A stretch of 52,103 nt of DNA from Pseudomonadota bacterium (GCA_023432855.1 JAEZEZ010000002.1:1-52103); one strand, 5' to 3'; numbered from the stretch's first letter, positions 17,669 to 26,899 are shown. A program made the numbers and translations. The notes: generated from the sequence alone by a model not told the origin.

Positions 17669-19455
17669 CCCGGGACCTTGTACTCTTTGCCCTGCAGCTT
17701 CGCGATCAGCCCGTCGATCGGGTTCTCGGTCTTGTGGCGGCGCATGATGATGTACTGCTGCACGATGGTGAGCAGGTTCGACCACGCCCAGTAGATCACC
17801 AGTCCGGCCAGCGCCTGGGCCAGCATGACCGTGAACACCAGCGGGAACCAGCGCATGATCATCTGCTGCGTCGGATCGGGCGACGAGGGGCTCATCGACG
17901 TCTGCAGCCACATGGTCAGGCCGTAGAGGATGGGCCACAGGCCGATGTGCAGCGGGCCGTCCAAGATGCCGCCGATCAGCGGGATCATCGCCGGGTCGTA
18001 GGGGATCAGGCCGAACAGGTTCCAGATCGTCGTCGGGTCACGCGCACTGAGGTCCTGGATCCAGCCGAAGAAAGGCGCGTGCCGCATCTCGATGGTGACG
18101 AACAGCACCTTGTAGAGGGCGTAGAAGACCGGGATCTGGATCAGGATGGGCAGGCAGCCCGCCAGCGGATTGACCTTCTCGCGCTGGTACAGCGCCATCA
18201 TTTCCTGCTGCTGCTTCTGCGGGTCGTCCTTGTACCGCTCCTTGATCTCCTGCTGCTTGGGCTGGAGCTTCTTGATCTTGGCCATGGAGGCGAAGGCCTG
18301 GTTGGCCAGGGGGAAGAACAGCAGCTTAACGCCGATGGTCAGGAAGATGATGGCCAGGCCGAAGTTGCCGACCAGCTGGTAGAAGAACTCCAGCACCTGG
18401 AACAGCGGCCGGGTGAAGAACCAGAACATGCCCCAGTCGATGGCCATGTCGAACTTCGGGATGCCGAACTGCTGGCCGTAGCCCTGCAGGATCTCGGCCC
18501 GCTTGGCGCCCGCGAACAGGCGGGTGGTTTCGGTGACCTGGCGGCCGGCCGGGATGTTGACGATCTGGCCCTCGAACACCGCCTCGTGCACCTGGACGCC
18601 CTGGACGTCGCGGACGCGGAACTTGCCCTGGCCGCGCTCGGCCTGGTCGGGGACCAGCGCCGCCAGCCAGTACTTGTCGGTGATGCCGAGCCACCCGCCG
18701 GTGGTCGACCAGACCTGGTCTTCCTTGCGCTTGCGCCAGTCGCCGTACTTCAGGTGGCGGAACTTCTCCTCGAACACGCCGACGGCGCCTTCGTGGAGGA
18801 TCATGTTGCGGCCGAGGTCGGCGGGCACGCCGCGACGCTGGACCGAGCCGTAGGGCAGCAGCGTCAGCGGCCGCCCGGACAGGTTGGCCACCGTGTCCGC
18901 GATCGTGAACATGTACTTGTCGTCGACCGAGATGGTGCGCGTGAAGCGCAGGCCCTCGGCTGTGTGGGTCAGGACCACCGGCTTGCCCGGCGCCAGGACG
19001 TCGCCGCTGCTCAGCGTCCACACCGTATTGGCGTCGGGCAGGCCGGGCACGTTCTGGCCGGCCCAGCCGACCTGGGCGAAGTAGGCGTAGGGCAGGCCCT
19101 CGGGGCGGAACAGCTCCACGTTCGGCGAGTTGGCCTCGAGCGTCGCCTGGTACTGCTTGAGGAACAGGTCGTCGATGCGGCCCCCGCGCAGGGACAGCGA
19201 GCCCTTCAGGGCCGGCGTGTCGATCGGCACCCGCGGGCTGGCGGCCAGGGCCTGACGCCGGTCGGCGAAGTTGATGACCGAATTCGGCGTGCCCGGCGCG
19301 GCCGGACCCTGGGCTTCGGCGGACGGGCGCTGCTTGGCCATCTCCGCCTTGCGCTTCTCGGCCTGCGGCTGGAGCACGAAGACCTGGTAGAGGAGAAGGA
19401 TCGCCATCGTGCACACGACGAAGATGATCGTGTTGCGGGCGTTTTCATTCTGCAT
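17665..19455 (-). CDS. yidC: Membrane protein insertase YidC
   Basis: YidC inserts and folds inner-membrane proteins, alone or with Sec. The 596 residues match the Gram-negative type. TM1 is at residues about 8-25 (IIFVVCTMAILLLYQVFVL). A large periplasmic beta-sandwich follows (about 60-350), then the five-helix insertase core with GNFGLAIIFLTIGVKLLFFPL, the coiled cytoplasmic loop (KKLQPKQQEIKERYKDD) and PLAGCLPILIQIPVFYALYK. It lies only 32 bp after rnpA, leaving no room for yidD. Confidence 0.97.
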   Translation of the reverse strand: MQNENARNTIIFVVCTMAILLLYQVFVLQPQAEKRKAEMAKQRPSAEAQGPAAPGTPNSVINFADRRQALAASPRVPIDTPALKGSLSLRGGRIDDLFLKQYQATLEANSPNVELFRPEGLPYAYFAQVGWAGQNVPGLPDANTVWTLSSGDVLAPGKPVVLTHTAEGLRFTRTISVDDKYMFTIADTVANLSGRPLTLLPYGSVQRRGVPADLGRNMILHEGAVGVFEEKFRHLKYGDWRKRKEDQVWSTTGGWLGITDKYWLAALVPDQAERGQGKFRVRDVQGVQVHEAVFEGQIVNIPAGRQVTETTRLFAGAKRAEILQGYGQQFGIPKFDMAIDWGMFWFFTRPLFQVLEFFYQLVGNFGLAIIFLTIGVKLLFFPLANQAFASMAKIKKLQPKQQEIKERYKDDPQKQQQEMMALYQREKVNPLAGCLPILIQIPVFYALYKVLFVTIEMRHAPFFGWIQDLSARDPTTIWNLFGLIPYDPAMIPLIGGILDGPLHIGLWPILYGLTMWLQTSMSPSSPDPTQQMIMRWFPLVFTVMLAQALAGLVIYWAWSNLLTIVQQYIIMRRHKTENPIDGLIAKLQGKEYKVPG

Positions 19456-19487
19456 CGAAGAGGATCTTTTCGCGGAAGGGGGCGCGG

Positions 19488-19859
19488 TCAGGCGCCGGGA
19501 CGCGCCGCGCCGCCGGCGGCGAGCCTTATCAGCGCGGTTTTCACATCGTCAAGCAAGCGATCCCACGGCCGCTCGGCCGTGCCCATGCGGGCGATCAGCA
19601 CATAGTCGTGGCCGGGGCGGCCGTACTCGGGAACAAGCCGCCGCGCAGCCTCGCGCAGGCGACGCTTGGCCCGGTTGCGCACCACGGCGCCGCCGACCCG
19701 GCGGGTGGCCGTGAAGCCGACCTTGATCGTCGGATCGCCATCGCCGCGGTCGAGCGCCTGGATGACGACTCCCCCGCGGGGCATGGAAACGCCTTTCGCG
19801 GCCGCCAGAAACTGGGGCCGCGTCTTCAGGCGTTCGATCTTCTGGGCAGGCTGGTCCAT
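19488..19859 (-). CDS. rnpA: Ribonuclease P protein component
   Basis: RnpA is the protein subunit of RNase P, which trims the 5' ends of tRNAs. The 123-residue product carries the signature VRNRAKRRLREAAR preceded by KVGFTATRRVGGAV. It lies 28 bp downstream of rpmH, the nearly universal arrangement, and upstream of yidC. Confidence 0.95.
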   Translation of the reverse strand: MDQPAQKIERLKTRPQFLAAAKGVSMPRGGVVIQALDRGDGDPTIKVGFTATRRVGGAVVRNRAKRRLREAARRLVPEYGRPGHDYVLIARMGTAERPWDRLLDDVKTALIRLAAGGAARPGA

Positions 19860-19887
19860 GCGCGCGGGTCCGCGCGCCGACGGCCTA

Positions 19888-20022
19888 TCAGGCGGTCAGG
19901 CGCTTGCGGCCCTTGGCGCGGCGACGCGCAATGACCTTCTGGCCGTTCTTGGTGGCCATCCGGCTGCGGAAGCCGTGACGGCGCTTGCGCACGAGTCGGG
20001 ACGGCTGGTAGGTCCGCTTCAC
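19888..20022 (-). CDS. rpmH: 50S ribosomal protein L34
   Basis: The product has 44 residues, the normal length, and is very basic. It contains KRTYQPSRLVRKRRHGFRSR and ends GRKRLTA. The start is GTG at 20022 with GGAG upstream (20030-20033 on this strand); the longer open frame upstream is not coding. It is the first gene of rpmH-rnpA-yidC-engB and lies about 60 bp downstream of a consensus-like promoter. Confidence 0.96.
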   Translation of the reverse strand: MKRTYQPSRLVRKRRHGFRSRMATKNGQKVIARRRAKGRKRLTA

Positions 20023-20086
20023 GGTGAGGCTCCGATAAAAAAGACTGCGCCGGACGCGCGAGTTGCATCCGGCGGAAGAGGCGGGG

Positions 20087-20115
20087 CGTATAAGCCGAGG
20101 GGCCGCGCCTGTCAA
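20087..20115 (-). promoter_or_regulatory. Sigma70-type promoter of the rpmH operon
   Basis: Read on the minus strand, a perfect TTGACA -35 (20110-20115) is followed by a 17-bp spacer and TATACG as -10 (20087-20092). Transcription would start near 20080 and give a leader of about 58 nt before the rpmH GTG at 20022. This is the best match to a housekeeping promoter noticed in the window and fits the high expression of a ribosomal-protein operon. Confidence 0.7.
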
Positions 20116-20186
20116 CGCGGTGGAGGCGCATGCGGTGATGGAAATACGCCCCTCCAGGCTCCGCCGGTCGTCCAGGGCGCCCTGCC

Positions 20187-20780
20187 ATGTGTAACAGCTA
20201 CGCCTCCAGGCAGAACTATCGCGAGTTCGTCGAGGCCTTCAGCCAGCAGAAACTGCCGCTGGTGTCACCGCCGGCCCACCAGGCGCCCAACCTCGAGCCG
20301 CGCGACCCCGTAAGGCCCACAGACAAGGCTCCGGTGATCCGCGCGGCGGACGGGGGGGTGGAGCTGGTCGAGCTGAGATGGGGCTTCGCACCGGGACGTC
20401 CGAAGGCGGGCCCGGTCATCAATTACCGCAGCGAGGGGCGCCGCTTCGAGAAGGGCCGCTGCCTGATCCCGGCCTCGCACTACTACGAGTTCACCGGGGA
20501 GAAATACCCCAAGACCCGCTGGCGCTTCAGCAAGCGCGGCGAGGACTGGTTCTGTTTCGCCGGCCTGTGGCGGCTGACGGAAACCAAGGACGGTCCGGCC
20601 GAAGCCTTCACCCTGCTGACCACCGAACCCGGTCCGGACATGACGCCCTACCACAACCGCGAGCCCGTGGTGCTGGAGCGCGACGAATGGGAGGCGTGGC
20701 TGACCCGGTCGCGGCCCGAAGCCGAGCTGCTGCGCCCTCGGCCGGCGGGCACGTTCGACATCGTCGAGGCGCCGCGCTGA
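20187..20780 (+). CDS. SOS response-associated peptidase (SRAP, YedK/HMCES family)
   Basis: SRAP proteins crosslink to abasic sites in single-stranded DNA through Cys2. The 197-residue product keeps the MCN start needed to expose that Cys, the Asn of VINYRSEG, the glutamate of IPASHYYEF and the histidine in MTPYHNREPVVL. The HNREP reading departs from the more common HxRMP. No LexA-type box is visible in the 164 bp upstream. A TVP38 gene follows at 2 bp. Confidence 0.92.
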   Translation: MCNSYASRQNYREFVEAFSQQKLPLVSPPAHQAPNLEPRDPVRPTDKAPVIRAADGGVELVELRWGFAPGRPKAGPVINYRSEGRRFEKGRCLIPASHYYEFTGEKYPKTRWRFSKRGEDWFCFAGLWRLTETKDGPAEAFTLLTTEPGPDMTPYHNREPVVLERDEWEAWLTRSRPEAELLRPRPAGTFDIVEAPR

Positions 20781-20782
20781 TC

Positions 20783-21553
20783 ATGGAGCTCGAACCGGCT
20801 CCAGAGACAGTCGTCGACGCGATCCCAAAGGGACCGCGCGACTATGTCCGCCGCTGGGCGCCGCTGCTGGTGATGGTGGCCGCCGCCCTGCTGGTGTGGG
20901 CCACGGGGCTCTACCGCTACATCGCCTTCGACGAGCTCCGCGCCCACCACGCCGAGTTCAAGGCCTTCGTCAGGGACCACTTCCTGATCGGCCTGCTGAT
21001 CTACATGGTGGTGTTCGCGGCCGCGACCTTCGTCGCCGTGCCCGGCGCCATGGTGCTGCAGCTGATCGCGGGCTTTCTGTTCGGCCCCTGGGTCGGCGGC
21101 CTCGCGACGGCCCTTTCCGCCACCATCGGCTCGCTCGGCTACTATTCGGCGGCCCGGTCGGCTTTCGGCGAATCGCTTCGCCGCAAGGCGTTCGCGGACC
21201 CGCGCACCCGCCGCTGGCGCGAGGGCCTGGAGAAGGACGCCTTCTGGTACCTGATCGGGCTGCGCGTGCCGCCGGTCATGCTGTTCGTCGCCATCAGCGC
21301 CCTGGCCGGCCTCGCGGCAGTGCCCCTGCGGGCCTATCTGGCCGCGACCTTCCTGGGGGTCCTGCCCTCGGCGACGGTCTATGCGGCGATCGGCGCGGGG
21401 CTGAAGCACATCTTCGTCACCGGCGGCGGCGTGAACCCCATGGACCCGGCGATCTTCTGGCCCCTGACGGGCCTGGGGCTTCTGTCGATCATCCCGATCA
21501 GCGTGAAACTGATCCGCCGGCGCCTGGGCGGCCGTACAGAGGCCCCGGAATGA
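20783..21553 (+). CDS. TVP38/TMEM64 family membrane protein (first)
   Basis: The product has 256 residues from ATG 20783; the longer open frame upstream is a shadow of the SRAP gene. It is a DedA-like (VTT/SNARE-associated) membrane protein with about six hydrophobic segments. Family landmarks are VAVPGAMVLQLIAGFLFGPW, the GSLGYYSAARSAFG region and LRVPPVMLFVAISALAGL. The family includes lipid scramblases and transport-like proteins. Its stop overlaps the next start (ATGA, 21550-21553). Confidence 0.88.
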   Translation: MELEPAPETVVDAIPKGPRDYVRRWAPLLVMVAAALLVWATGLYRYIAFDELRAHHAEFKAFVRDHFLIGLLIYMVVFAAATFVAVPGAMVLQLIAGFLFGPWVGGLATALSATIGSLGYYSAARSAFGESLRRKAFADPRTRRWREGLEKDAFWYLIGLRVPPVMLFVAISALAGLAAVPLRAYLAATFLGVLPSATVYAAIGAGLKHIFVTGGGVNPMDPAIFWPLTGLGLLSIIPISVKLIRRRLGGRTEAPE

Positions 21554-22263
21554 CGATCCTGAAACGCCTCTGGCCGCTGGCCCTGATCGGCGCGGCGCTG
21601 GCGGCGCTCTTCGCGTCCGGCGCCAGCGACTGGCTGTCGCTGGAGGCGCTGCGCACGCACGAGCAGGCGCTACGGGGGTTCGTCGAGGCGAACCTGGTGC
21701 TGGCGCTCGCGGTCTTCATCGCCGTCTATGTCGTGGTCATCGCGGTCTATGTGCCCGGGGCCTCCATCCTGACGCTGACGGGGGGATTCCTGTTCGGGAC
21801 CTTCCTCGGGGCCTCGGCGACCGTGATCGGCGCCACCCTCGGAGCCATCGCCGCGTGGTGGCTGATCCGCACCGCGCTTGGGGAGCCCCTGCGCCACCGC
21901 GCCGAGCGGACGGGCGGAACCCTGCAACGGCTGATCCGGGGCCTGCACGGCGACGCCTTCGCCTACGTCCTGTCGCTCAGGCTCATTCCGGCGGCGCCGT
22001 TCTGGCTGGTAAACGCCGCCGCAGGCGTCGCCTCCGTTCCGCTGGCGCCCTACGCCCTGGCCACCCTGCTGGGGATCATCCCCGGCACGGTGATCTACTC
22101 CGGCATCGGCGCCGGTCTCGGCGAGCTTTTCCGGCGTGACCAGAGCCCCGACCTGGACGTCATCTTCGAACCCCGCATCCTGTGGCCGCTCGTAGGCCTG
22201 GCGCTGCTGTCCTTCGTACCGATGGTCGTGAAGCGGCTGCGGGCGCGGGGGCCCGCGGCCTGA
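21550..22263 (+). CDS. TVP38/TMEM64 family membrane protein (second)
   Basis: The product has 237 residues from ATG 21550 and is a diverged paralogue of the preceding gene. It keeps the family core: YVPGASILTLTGGFLFGTF, a GATLGAIAAWWLIRTALG segment and LSLRLIPAAPFWLVNAAAG. About six membrane helices are seen. Start and stop overlap the flanking genes, which implies that the two TVP38 proteins and the flavoprotein are made together. Confidence 0.88.
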   Translation: MTILKRLWPLALIGAALAALFASGASDWLSLEALRTHEQALRGFVEANLVLALAVFIAVYVVVIAVYVPGASILTLTGGFLFGTFLGASATVIGATLGAIAAWWLIRTALGEPLRHRAERTGGTLQRLIRGLHGDAFAYVLSLRLIPAAPFWLVNAAAGVASVPLAPYALATLLGIIPGTVIYSGIGAGLGELFRRDQSPDLDVIFEPRILWPLVGLALLSFVPMVVKRLRARGPAA

Positions 22264-23678
22264 TGCGCCGCCTCGAGGCGGACATCGCCGTAGTCGGCGC
22301 GGGGTCGGGCGGCCTGTCGGTCGCCGCCGGCGCCGCGCAGCTGGGCCTGAAGGTCGTGCTGTTCGAGAAGGGCGAGATGGGCGGCGACTGCCTGAACAGC
22401 GGTTGCGTCCCGTCCAAGGCCCTGATCGCCGCCGCCCACGCCGCACAGTCCGTCCGCGACGCCTCCCGGCTCGGCGTCCACGCCGGCGAGCCGCGCGTCG
22501 ACTTCGCCCAGGTCATGGCCCACGTGCGCGGCGCCATCGCGGGCATTGCGCCCCACGACAGCCAGGAACGCTTCGAGGGCCTCGGTGTGACGGTCGTGCG
22601 CGAGCACGCGCGCTTCGCCGGTCCGCGGACCCTGCGCAGCGACACCGCCGAGGTATCGGCCCGGCGCATCGTCCTGGCCACCGGCTCGCGCGCCAGGATT
22701 CCGCCTGTTCCCGGACTGGCCGACGCGCCCTTCCTGACGAACGAGACGATCTGGAGCCTCGACGTCCTGCCCGAACACCTGCTGGTGCTGGGCGCCGGAC
22801 CGATCGGGCTTGAGCTCGGCCAGGCGTTCCGGCGGCTGGGATCGCGGGTCACCGTCATCGAGGCGGAGACGCCGCTGCCCCGCGAGGACGAGGACCTGCG
22901 CACGCCTGTGCTGGACCAGCTTGCCGCCGACGGCGTCGAGTTGCTGGCCGGCGCCCGCGGCGGCCAGGTGGAGCACGCCGCCGGCCGGGTCGCCGTCCTC
23001 GCCGACGGGCGGCGCATCGACGGCTCGCACCTGCTGGTCGCGACCGGGCGCGAGCCGGTGCTCGACGGCCTGGACCTGGAAGCGGGCGGGGTGGCGTTCG
23101 ACCGCGAGGGCGTGAAGGTGGACCAGAGTCTCCGCTCGGTCAGCAACCGCGCCGTCTTCGCCGTCGGCGACGTCGCCGGGCGGGGCCAGTTCACTCACCT
23201 AGCGGGCGCCCACGCGGGCCTCGTCATCCGCAAGGCCCTGTTCGCCCAGCCAGTGAACGCCGACCGGCTGGTCGCGCCGCGCGTGACCTACACCGATCCC
23301 GAAATCGCCTCGGTGGGTCTTACCGAAACGCAGGCGCGCGAGATCCACGGCGACGGCGTACGCGTCCTGACGGCGCCTTTCTCAGGCAACGACCGGGCCG
23401 TGGCGGAGGGCGACGGGCGCGGCTTCGGCAAGCTCATCCTGGACCGCCGCGGGCGCATCCTTGGGGTCGGGCTCGTCGGGCGCGGGGCAGGGGAGCTGAT
23501 CTCGCCGTGGGTCATGGCGCTGACGTCGGGACGACCGCTGCGGGACTTTACCGGCTTCATCGCCCCCTATCCGACGCGCAGCGAGATCCACCGCAAGCTC
23601 GCCTCGGCCTGGTTCAGTCCGATCCTGTTTTCCGCCCGCACGCGCAAGCTGGTTTCATTGCTCAAGCGAGTCGGGTGA
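22263..23678 (+). CDS. MerA/Lpd-like FAD-dependent disulfide oxidoreductase
   Basis: The product has 471 residues and belongs to the class I pyridine-nucleotide disulfide oxidoreductases. The FAD site is IAVVGAGSGGLS, the redox disulfide is GGDCLNSGCVPSK (Cys43, Cys48), the NAD(P)-binding segment is LVLGAGPIGLELGQAF and the second FAD motif is VFAVGDVAG. The C-terminal catalytic region reads APYPTRSE, with Tyr436 where lipoamide dehydrogenase has His; MerA also has Tyr there. MerA's extra C-terminal cysteines and metal-binding N-terminus are absent, so mercury reduction is not supported. The gene is coupled to two TVP38 genes. Confidence 0.88.
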   Translation: MRRLEADIAVVGAGSGGLSVAAGAAQLGLKVVLFEKGEMGGDCLNSGCVPSKALIAAAHAAQSVRDASRLGVHAGEPRVDFAQVMAHVRGAIAGIAPHDSQERFEGLGVTVVREHARFAGPRTLRSDTAEVSARRIVLATGSRARIPPVPGLADAPFLTNETIWSLDVLPEHLLVLGAGPIGLELGQAFRRLGSRVTVIEAETPLPREDEDLRTPVLDQLAADGVELLAGARGGQVEHAAGRVAVLADGRRIDGSHLLVATGREPVLDGLDLEAGGVAFDREGVKVDQSLRSVSNRAVFAVGDVAGRGQFTHLAGAHAGLVIRKALFAQPVNADRLVAPRVTYTDPEIASVGLTETQAREIHGDGVRVLTAPFSGNDRAVAEGDGRGFGKLILDRRGRILGVGLVGRGAGELISPWVMALTSGRPLRDFTGFIAPYPTRSEIHRKLASAWFSPILFSARTRKLVSLLKRVG

Positions 23679-23726
23679 ATTAGGCCATTGTCGGCGGGCC
23701 GCTCCGGTCCGCGCTGGTTTGAACAG

Positions 23727-25181
23727 ATGAGGTTTTCCCGGCCGTCCGGGCGGATGCGCTGGCCCAGCGGGCTCTCTTCGCGGCTGCTGTTGCTGACCGC
23801 GGCCTTTGTCGTGGTCGCCGATCTGTTCATTCTCGCCCCGGCCCTGTCCTCGTTTCAGGAGCGCTGGCTGCTCGACCGCATCCGCCGCGCCGAGATCGCT
23901 GCCGGCGCGGTTGATGTCGCGCCCGACAACTTCGTGCCGAGCCGCCTGGCCGAACGGCTTCTGGTCAGCGCCGGGGTCACCGCCGTGGCGATCAAAGAGG
24001 AGGGCCGCCGACGCCTGGTGCTGGCGCCGACCACGCCCATGCAGTCGACGCCCGACTTCACCGACCTGCGCCAGGGCCGCATCGGCGGGTGGCTGGTCGC
24101 GCCGTGGCGCACCCTGTTCGGGGCCGAGGGGCGGATGATCCGGGCCATCGCCTCGCCCTGCTGCCGGTCGGCCGAGTTCGTCGAGATCGTCACCCCGGCC
24201 GAGCCGCTGAAGCGCGACCTGTGGGACTATCTGCTCCGCATCTTCGCCCTGTCGCTGGTGATCTCGGTGCTGGCCGGCGCGGCGATCTACGCCGCCCTGT
24301 CCGCCTTCATCGTCCGCCCCATGCGGCGCATCACCGAATCCATCGAGCGTTTCCGCGCCGACCCGGAGAACTCCGGCAGCGAACCCGAACTGACCGGCCG
24401 GCGCGACGAGATCGGCCGCGTCGAGGAGGAACTGGCGCGCATGCAGGAGGAGGTGCGCCAGGCGCTGCGCTCGCGCTCACGGCTGGCGGCGCTGGGCGAG
24501 GCGGTCGCCAAGATCAACCACGACCTGCGCAACATGCTGACCTCCGCCCAGATGGCCTCGGACCGGCTGGCCGACTCCGGGGACCCGGCGGTCGCCCAGG
24601 CGCTGCCCCGGCTCGAGCGGGCGCTGGACCGCGCGCTCGGCCTGACCCGCGACGTGCTCAACTACGGCAAGAGCGCCGAGGCGCCCCCCTCGATCACCCG
24701 CATCGGCCTGCGCGCGGCGGTGGAGGCGGCGGGCGAGGACGCGGGGCTGTCGCCCGGCGCCGTGGCCCTCGAGACGAAGGTGCCGAAGTCTTTCCAGATC
24801 GAGGCCGATCCGGAACAGCTGCACCGCATCCTGGTCAACCTCATGCGCAACGCCCGCCAGGCCATCGAGGGCCAGGAGCGCGAGACAGGCATGGTCAGGG
24901 TGTCGGCCGAGCGGCTGGAGGATGCGGCGGTGGTGCGGGTGGCGGACGACGGGCCGGGCATTCCCGACCGGGTGCGCGAGCGCCTGTTCCACGCCTTCGC
25001 CGGCTCGGGCCGCTCGGGCGGCGCGGGCCTGGGACTGGCCATTTCGCGCGAGCTCGCCCAGGCGCACGGCGGCGATGTCGACCTCGCCGAGACCGGGCCG
25101 GGCGGGTCAGTGTTCGAGCTTCGTCTGCCCCAGAGCGCCCCGCCCGCCCGACGCCCGGTGAAGCGCCGCCAGGCGGCCTGA
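23727..25181 (+). CDS. Sensor histidine kinase (orphan)
   Basis: The product has about 484 residues from ATG 23727; TTG 23688 and ATG 23754 are alternatives, and no start has a clear ribosome-binding site. TM1 (LLLLTAAFVVVADLFIL) and TM2 (LSLVISVLAGAAIYAALSAF) flank a periplasmic domain of about 130 residues containing a CC pair. A HAMP segment follows, then an H-box with INHDLRNML, an N-box with LVNLMRNARQAI, a G1 box with VADDGPGIPD and a GGAGLGLAISRELA lid. No response regulator is adjacent, so the partner is unknown. Confidence 0.88.
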   Translation: MRFSRPSGRMRWPSGLSSRLLLLTAAFVVVADLFILAPALSSFQERWLLDRIRRAEIAAGAVDVAPDNFVPSRLAERLLVSAGVTAVAIKEEGRRRLVLAPTTPMQSTPDFTDLRQGRIGGWLVAPWRTLFGAEGRMIRAIASPCCRSAEFVEIVTPAEPLKRDLWDYLLRIFALSLVISVLAGAAIYAALSAFIVRPMRRITESIERFRADPENSGSEPELTGRRDEIGRVEEELARMQEEVRQALRSRSRLAALGEAVAKINHDLRNMLTSAQMASDRLADSGDPAVAQALPRLERALDRALGLTRDVLNYGKSAEAPPSITRIGLRAAVEAAGEDAGLSPGAVALETKVPKSFQIEADPEQLHRILVNLMRNARQAIEGQERETGMVRVSAERLEDAAVVRVADDGPGIPDRVRERLFHAFAGSGRSGGAGLGLAISRELAQAHGGDVDLAETGPGGSVFELRLPQSAPPARRPVKRRQAA

Positions 25182-25186
25182 GCCGC

Positions 25187-26899
25187 TCAGGGCGTCATGA
25201 CGACGCCCTCGCGCCGGGGATCGGCGCCCCCTTCGAGGCGGCCATCGCGGCGGACGATGGCGTGCAGGCCCGATTCCTCGCCTGAGCCGGACTTCACCAC
25301 TACGCCGCGCTCGGCCAGTCCCGCCGCCAGTTCGGGGGAAAGCTTGCCGGCCTCGCCGTTGAAGGCGGTTCCGCGCGCGACGATGTTGGGCAGGTCGATG
25401 GCCTGCTGGGGCCCCAGGTCCCATGCGAACATGCCGACCAGGGCCTTGAGGTTGTAGGCCAGGATCGCCGACCCTCCCGGCGAACCGACGGCGGCGACGA
25501 AGCGGCCGTCGCGGTCCAGCACGATCACGGGCGACATGGACGATCGCGGTCGCTTGCCGGGCGCCACCGCGTTGGCGGCCGGCGCCCCGTCCGTCCCGGT
25601 CGGCGAGAAGGAGAAGTCGGTCAGCTGGTTGTTGAGGAAGAAGCCGCCGACCATCCGGCCGGTGCCGAAGATGGACTCCACCGTCGTGGTCATGGACACG
25701 GCGTTGCCCCAGCGGTCGACCACCACGAAATGCGAGGTGCCGGCGGGCTCCAGCGTCCGGTCTTCCGCCGCCGCCACGGCGCCTGGCGGATTGCCGTGGC
25801 CAGACGCCGGACCGGCCCGCTCGCCGATCAGGGCGGCGCGGCGGGCGACGTAGGCGGGGTCCAGCAGGCCCTCCACCGGCACGGAGACAAAGGCGGGGTC
25901 GCCGACGTGGCGGTCGCGGTCGGCGTACATCAGGCGCGACGCCTCGATGAAGGCGAGCCAGGCGCCGGGCGAGGCCGCCCCGGTCTCGATCGCCGGCGTC
26001 CGCTCCAGCATCAGCAGCGCCTGCAGCAGGGATACGCCGCTCGACGGCGGCTGCGCGGTGCACACCACATAGACCCGCCAGGGCCGGCAGAGGGCCTCGC
26101 TCGCCTTCGGGCGGTAGGCCGCGAGGTCGGCGGCGGTCAGGGTTCCCGGCAGGGGGGCCTGGCGCGTGCGCGCGGCCACCGCCTCGGCGAGCGGGCCCTC
26201 GTAGAGCGCGCGGCCGCCACTTTCGGCCAGGGTTCTCATCGTGTCGGCATAGGCCTCGTTGCGGATGACGTCGCCCACGTCCACCGGCGTGCCGTCGGCC
26301 TCGATCAGATAGGCGCGTGCGTCGGGCTGCGACATCTGGGGGACGCCGGCGGCGGCGAAGCGGGCCAGCCGCCCGCCGACGGTGAAGCCTGCGCGCGCGC
26401 GCTCCTCGGCGGCCCCGAACAGGCTCTCCCAGCCGAGCCTGCCGTGACGGCGGTGGGCGTCCGCCAGCATGGCCACGGCGCCGGGGGCGCCGGTGGCGCG
26501 GCCCGAGACCACCGCCTCGCGGTACGATAGCGGCTTGCCGTCGGGACCCAGGAACATGTCCGGCGTGGCGCCCGCCGGCGCCGTCTCGCGGCCGTCCCAA
26601 GCCGTGACGCTCTTCGTGCGCGCGTCGTAGACCAGCATGAAGGCGCCGCCGCCGATCCCCGAGCTCTGCGGCTCGACCAGCCCCAGCATCGCCTGGATCG
26701 CCACCGCGGCGTCGACCGCCGTGCCGCCGCGCTTCAGGACCTCCAGCCCGGCCTCGGCCGCCAGGGGATGGGCCGCGGCGACCATGGCCCCGCTGCGGTC
26801 AGGCGCCGGCGCGCCTTGCGGGACGGGAAGCCTGGCGAACGGCGCGGCGCAGGCGGCGAGAAGAGCGAGGGCGATGACGGGCAGGACGCGGCGGATCAT
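25187..26899 (-). CDS. ggt: Gamma-glutamyltransferase (lipoprotein)
   Basis: The enzyme cleaves or transfers gamma-glutamyl groups, for example from glutathione, in the periplasm. The product has 570 residues from ATG 26899. The N-terminus is a lipoprotein signal with lipobox LAAC near residue 17. Conserved motifs are MVAAAHPLAAEAG, GGTAVDAAVAIQ, GIGGGAFMLVYD, the autoprocessing and nucleophile Thr at about residue 388 (GTSHFVVVD), and NNQLTDFSF followed by KRPRSSMSPVIV and GSPGGSAI. It is divergent from the P1-peptidase gene, sharing a 75-bp intergenic region. Confidence 0.93.
   Translation of the reverse strand: MIRRVLPVIALALLAACAAPFARLPVPQGAPAPDRSGAMVAAAHPLAAEAGLEVLKRGGTAVDAAVAIQAMLGLVEPQSSGIGGGAFMLVYDARTKSVTAWDGRETAPAGATPDMFLGPDGKPLSYREAVVSGRATGAPGAVAMLADAHRRHGRLGWESLFGAAEERARAGFTVGGRLARFAAAGVPQMSQPDARAYLIEADGTPVDVGDVIRNEAYADTMRTLAESGGRALYEGPLAEAVAARTRQAPLPGTLTAADLAAYRPKASEALCRPWRVYVVCTAQPPSSGVSLLQALLMLERTPAIETGAASPGAWLAFIEASRLMYADRDRHVGDPAFVSVPVEGLLDPAYVARRAALIGERAGPASGHGNPPGAVAAAEDRTLEPAGTSHFVVVDRWGNAVSMTTTVESIFGTGRMVGGFFLNNQLTDFSFSPTGTDGAPAANAVAPGKRPRSSMSPVIVLDRDGRFVAAVGSPGGSAILAYNLKALVGMFAWDLGPQQAIDLPNIVARGTAFNGEAGKLSPELAAGLAERGVVVKSGSGEESGLHAIVRRDGRLEGGADPRREGVVMTP

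Noticed and set aside
17734..19605. Open frame of 623 codons antisense to yidC
   Set aside because: The frame is rich in His, Gln, Arg and Gly with no domain, and mirrors the codon bias of yidC, whose protein is fully recognisable.
22263..23678. Mercuric reductase
   Set aside because: The C-terminal cysteine pair and the N-terminal metal-binding domain are absent and no mer genes are nearby; only the general fold is supported.
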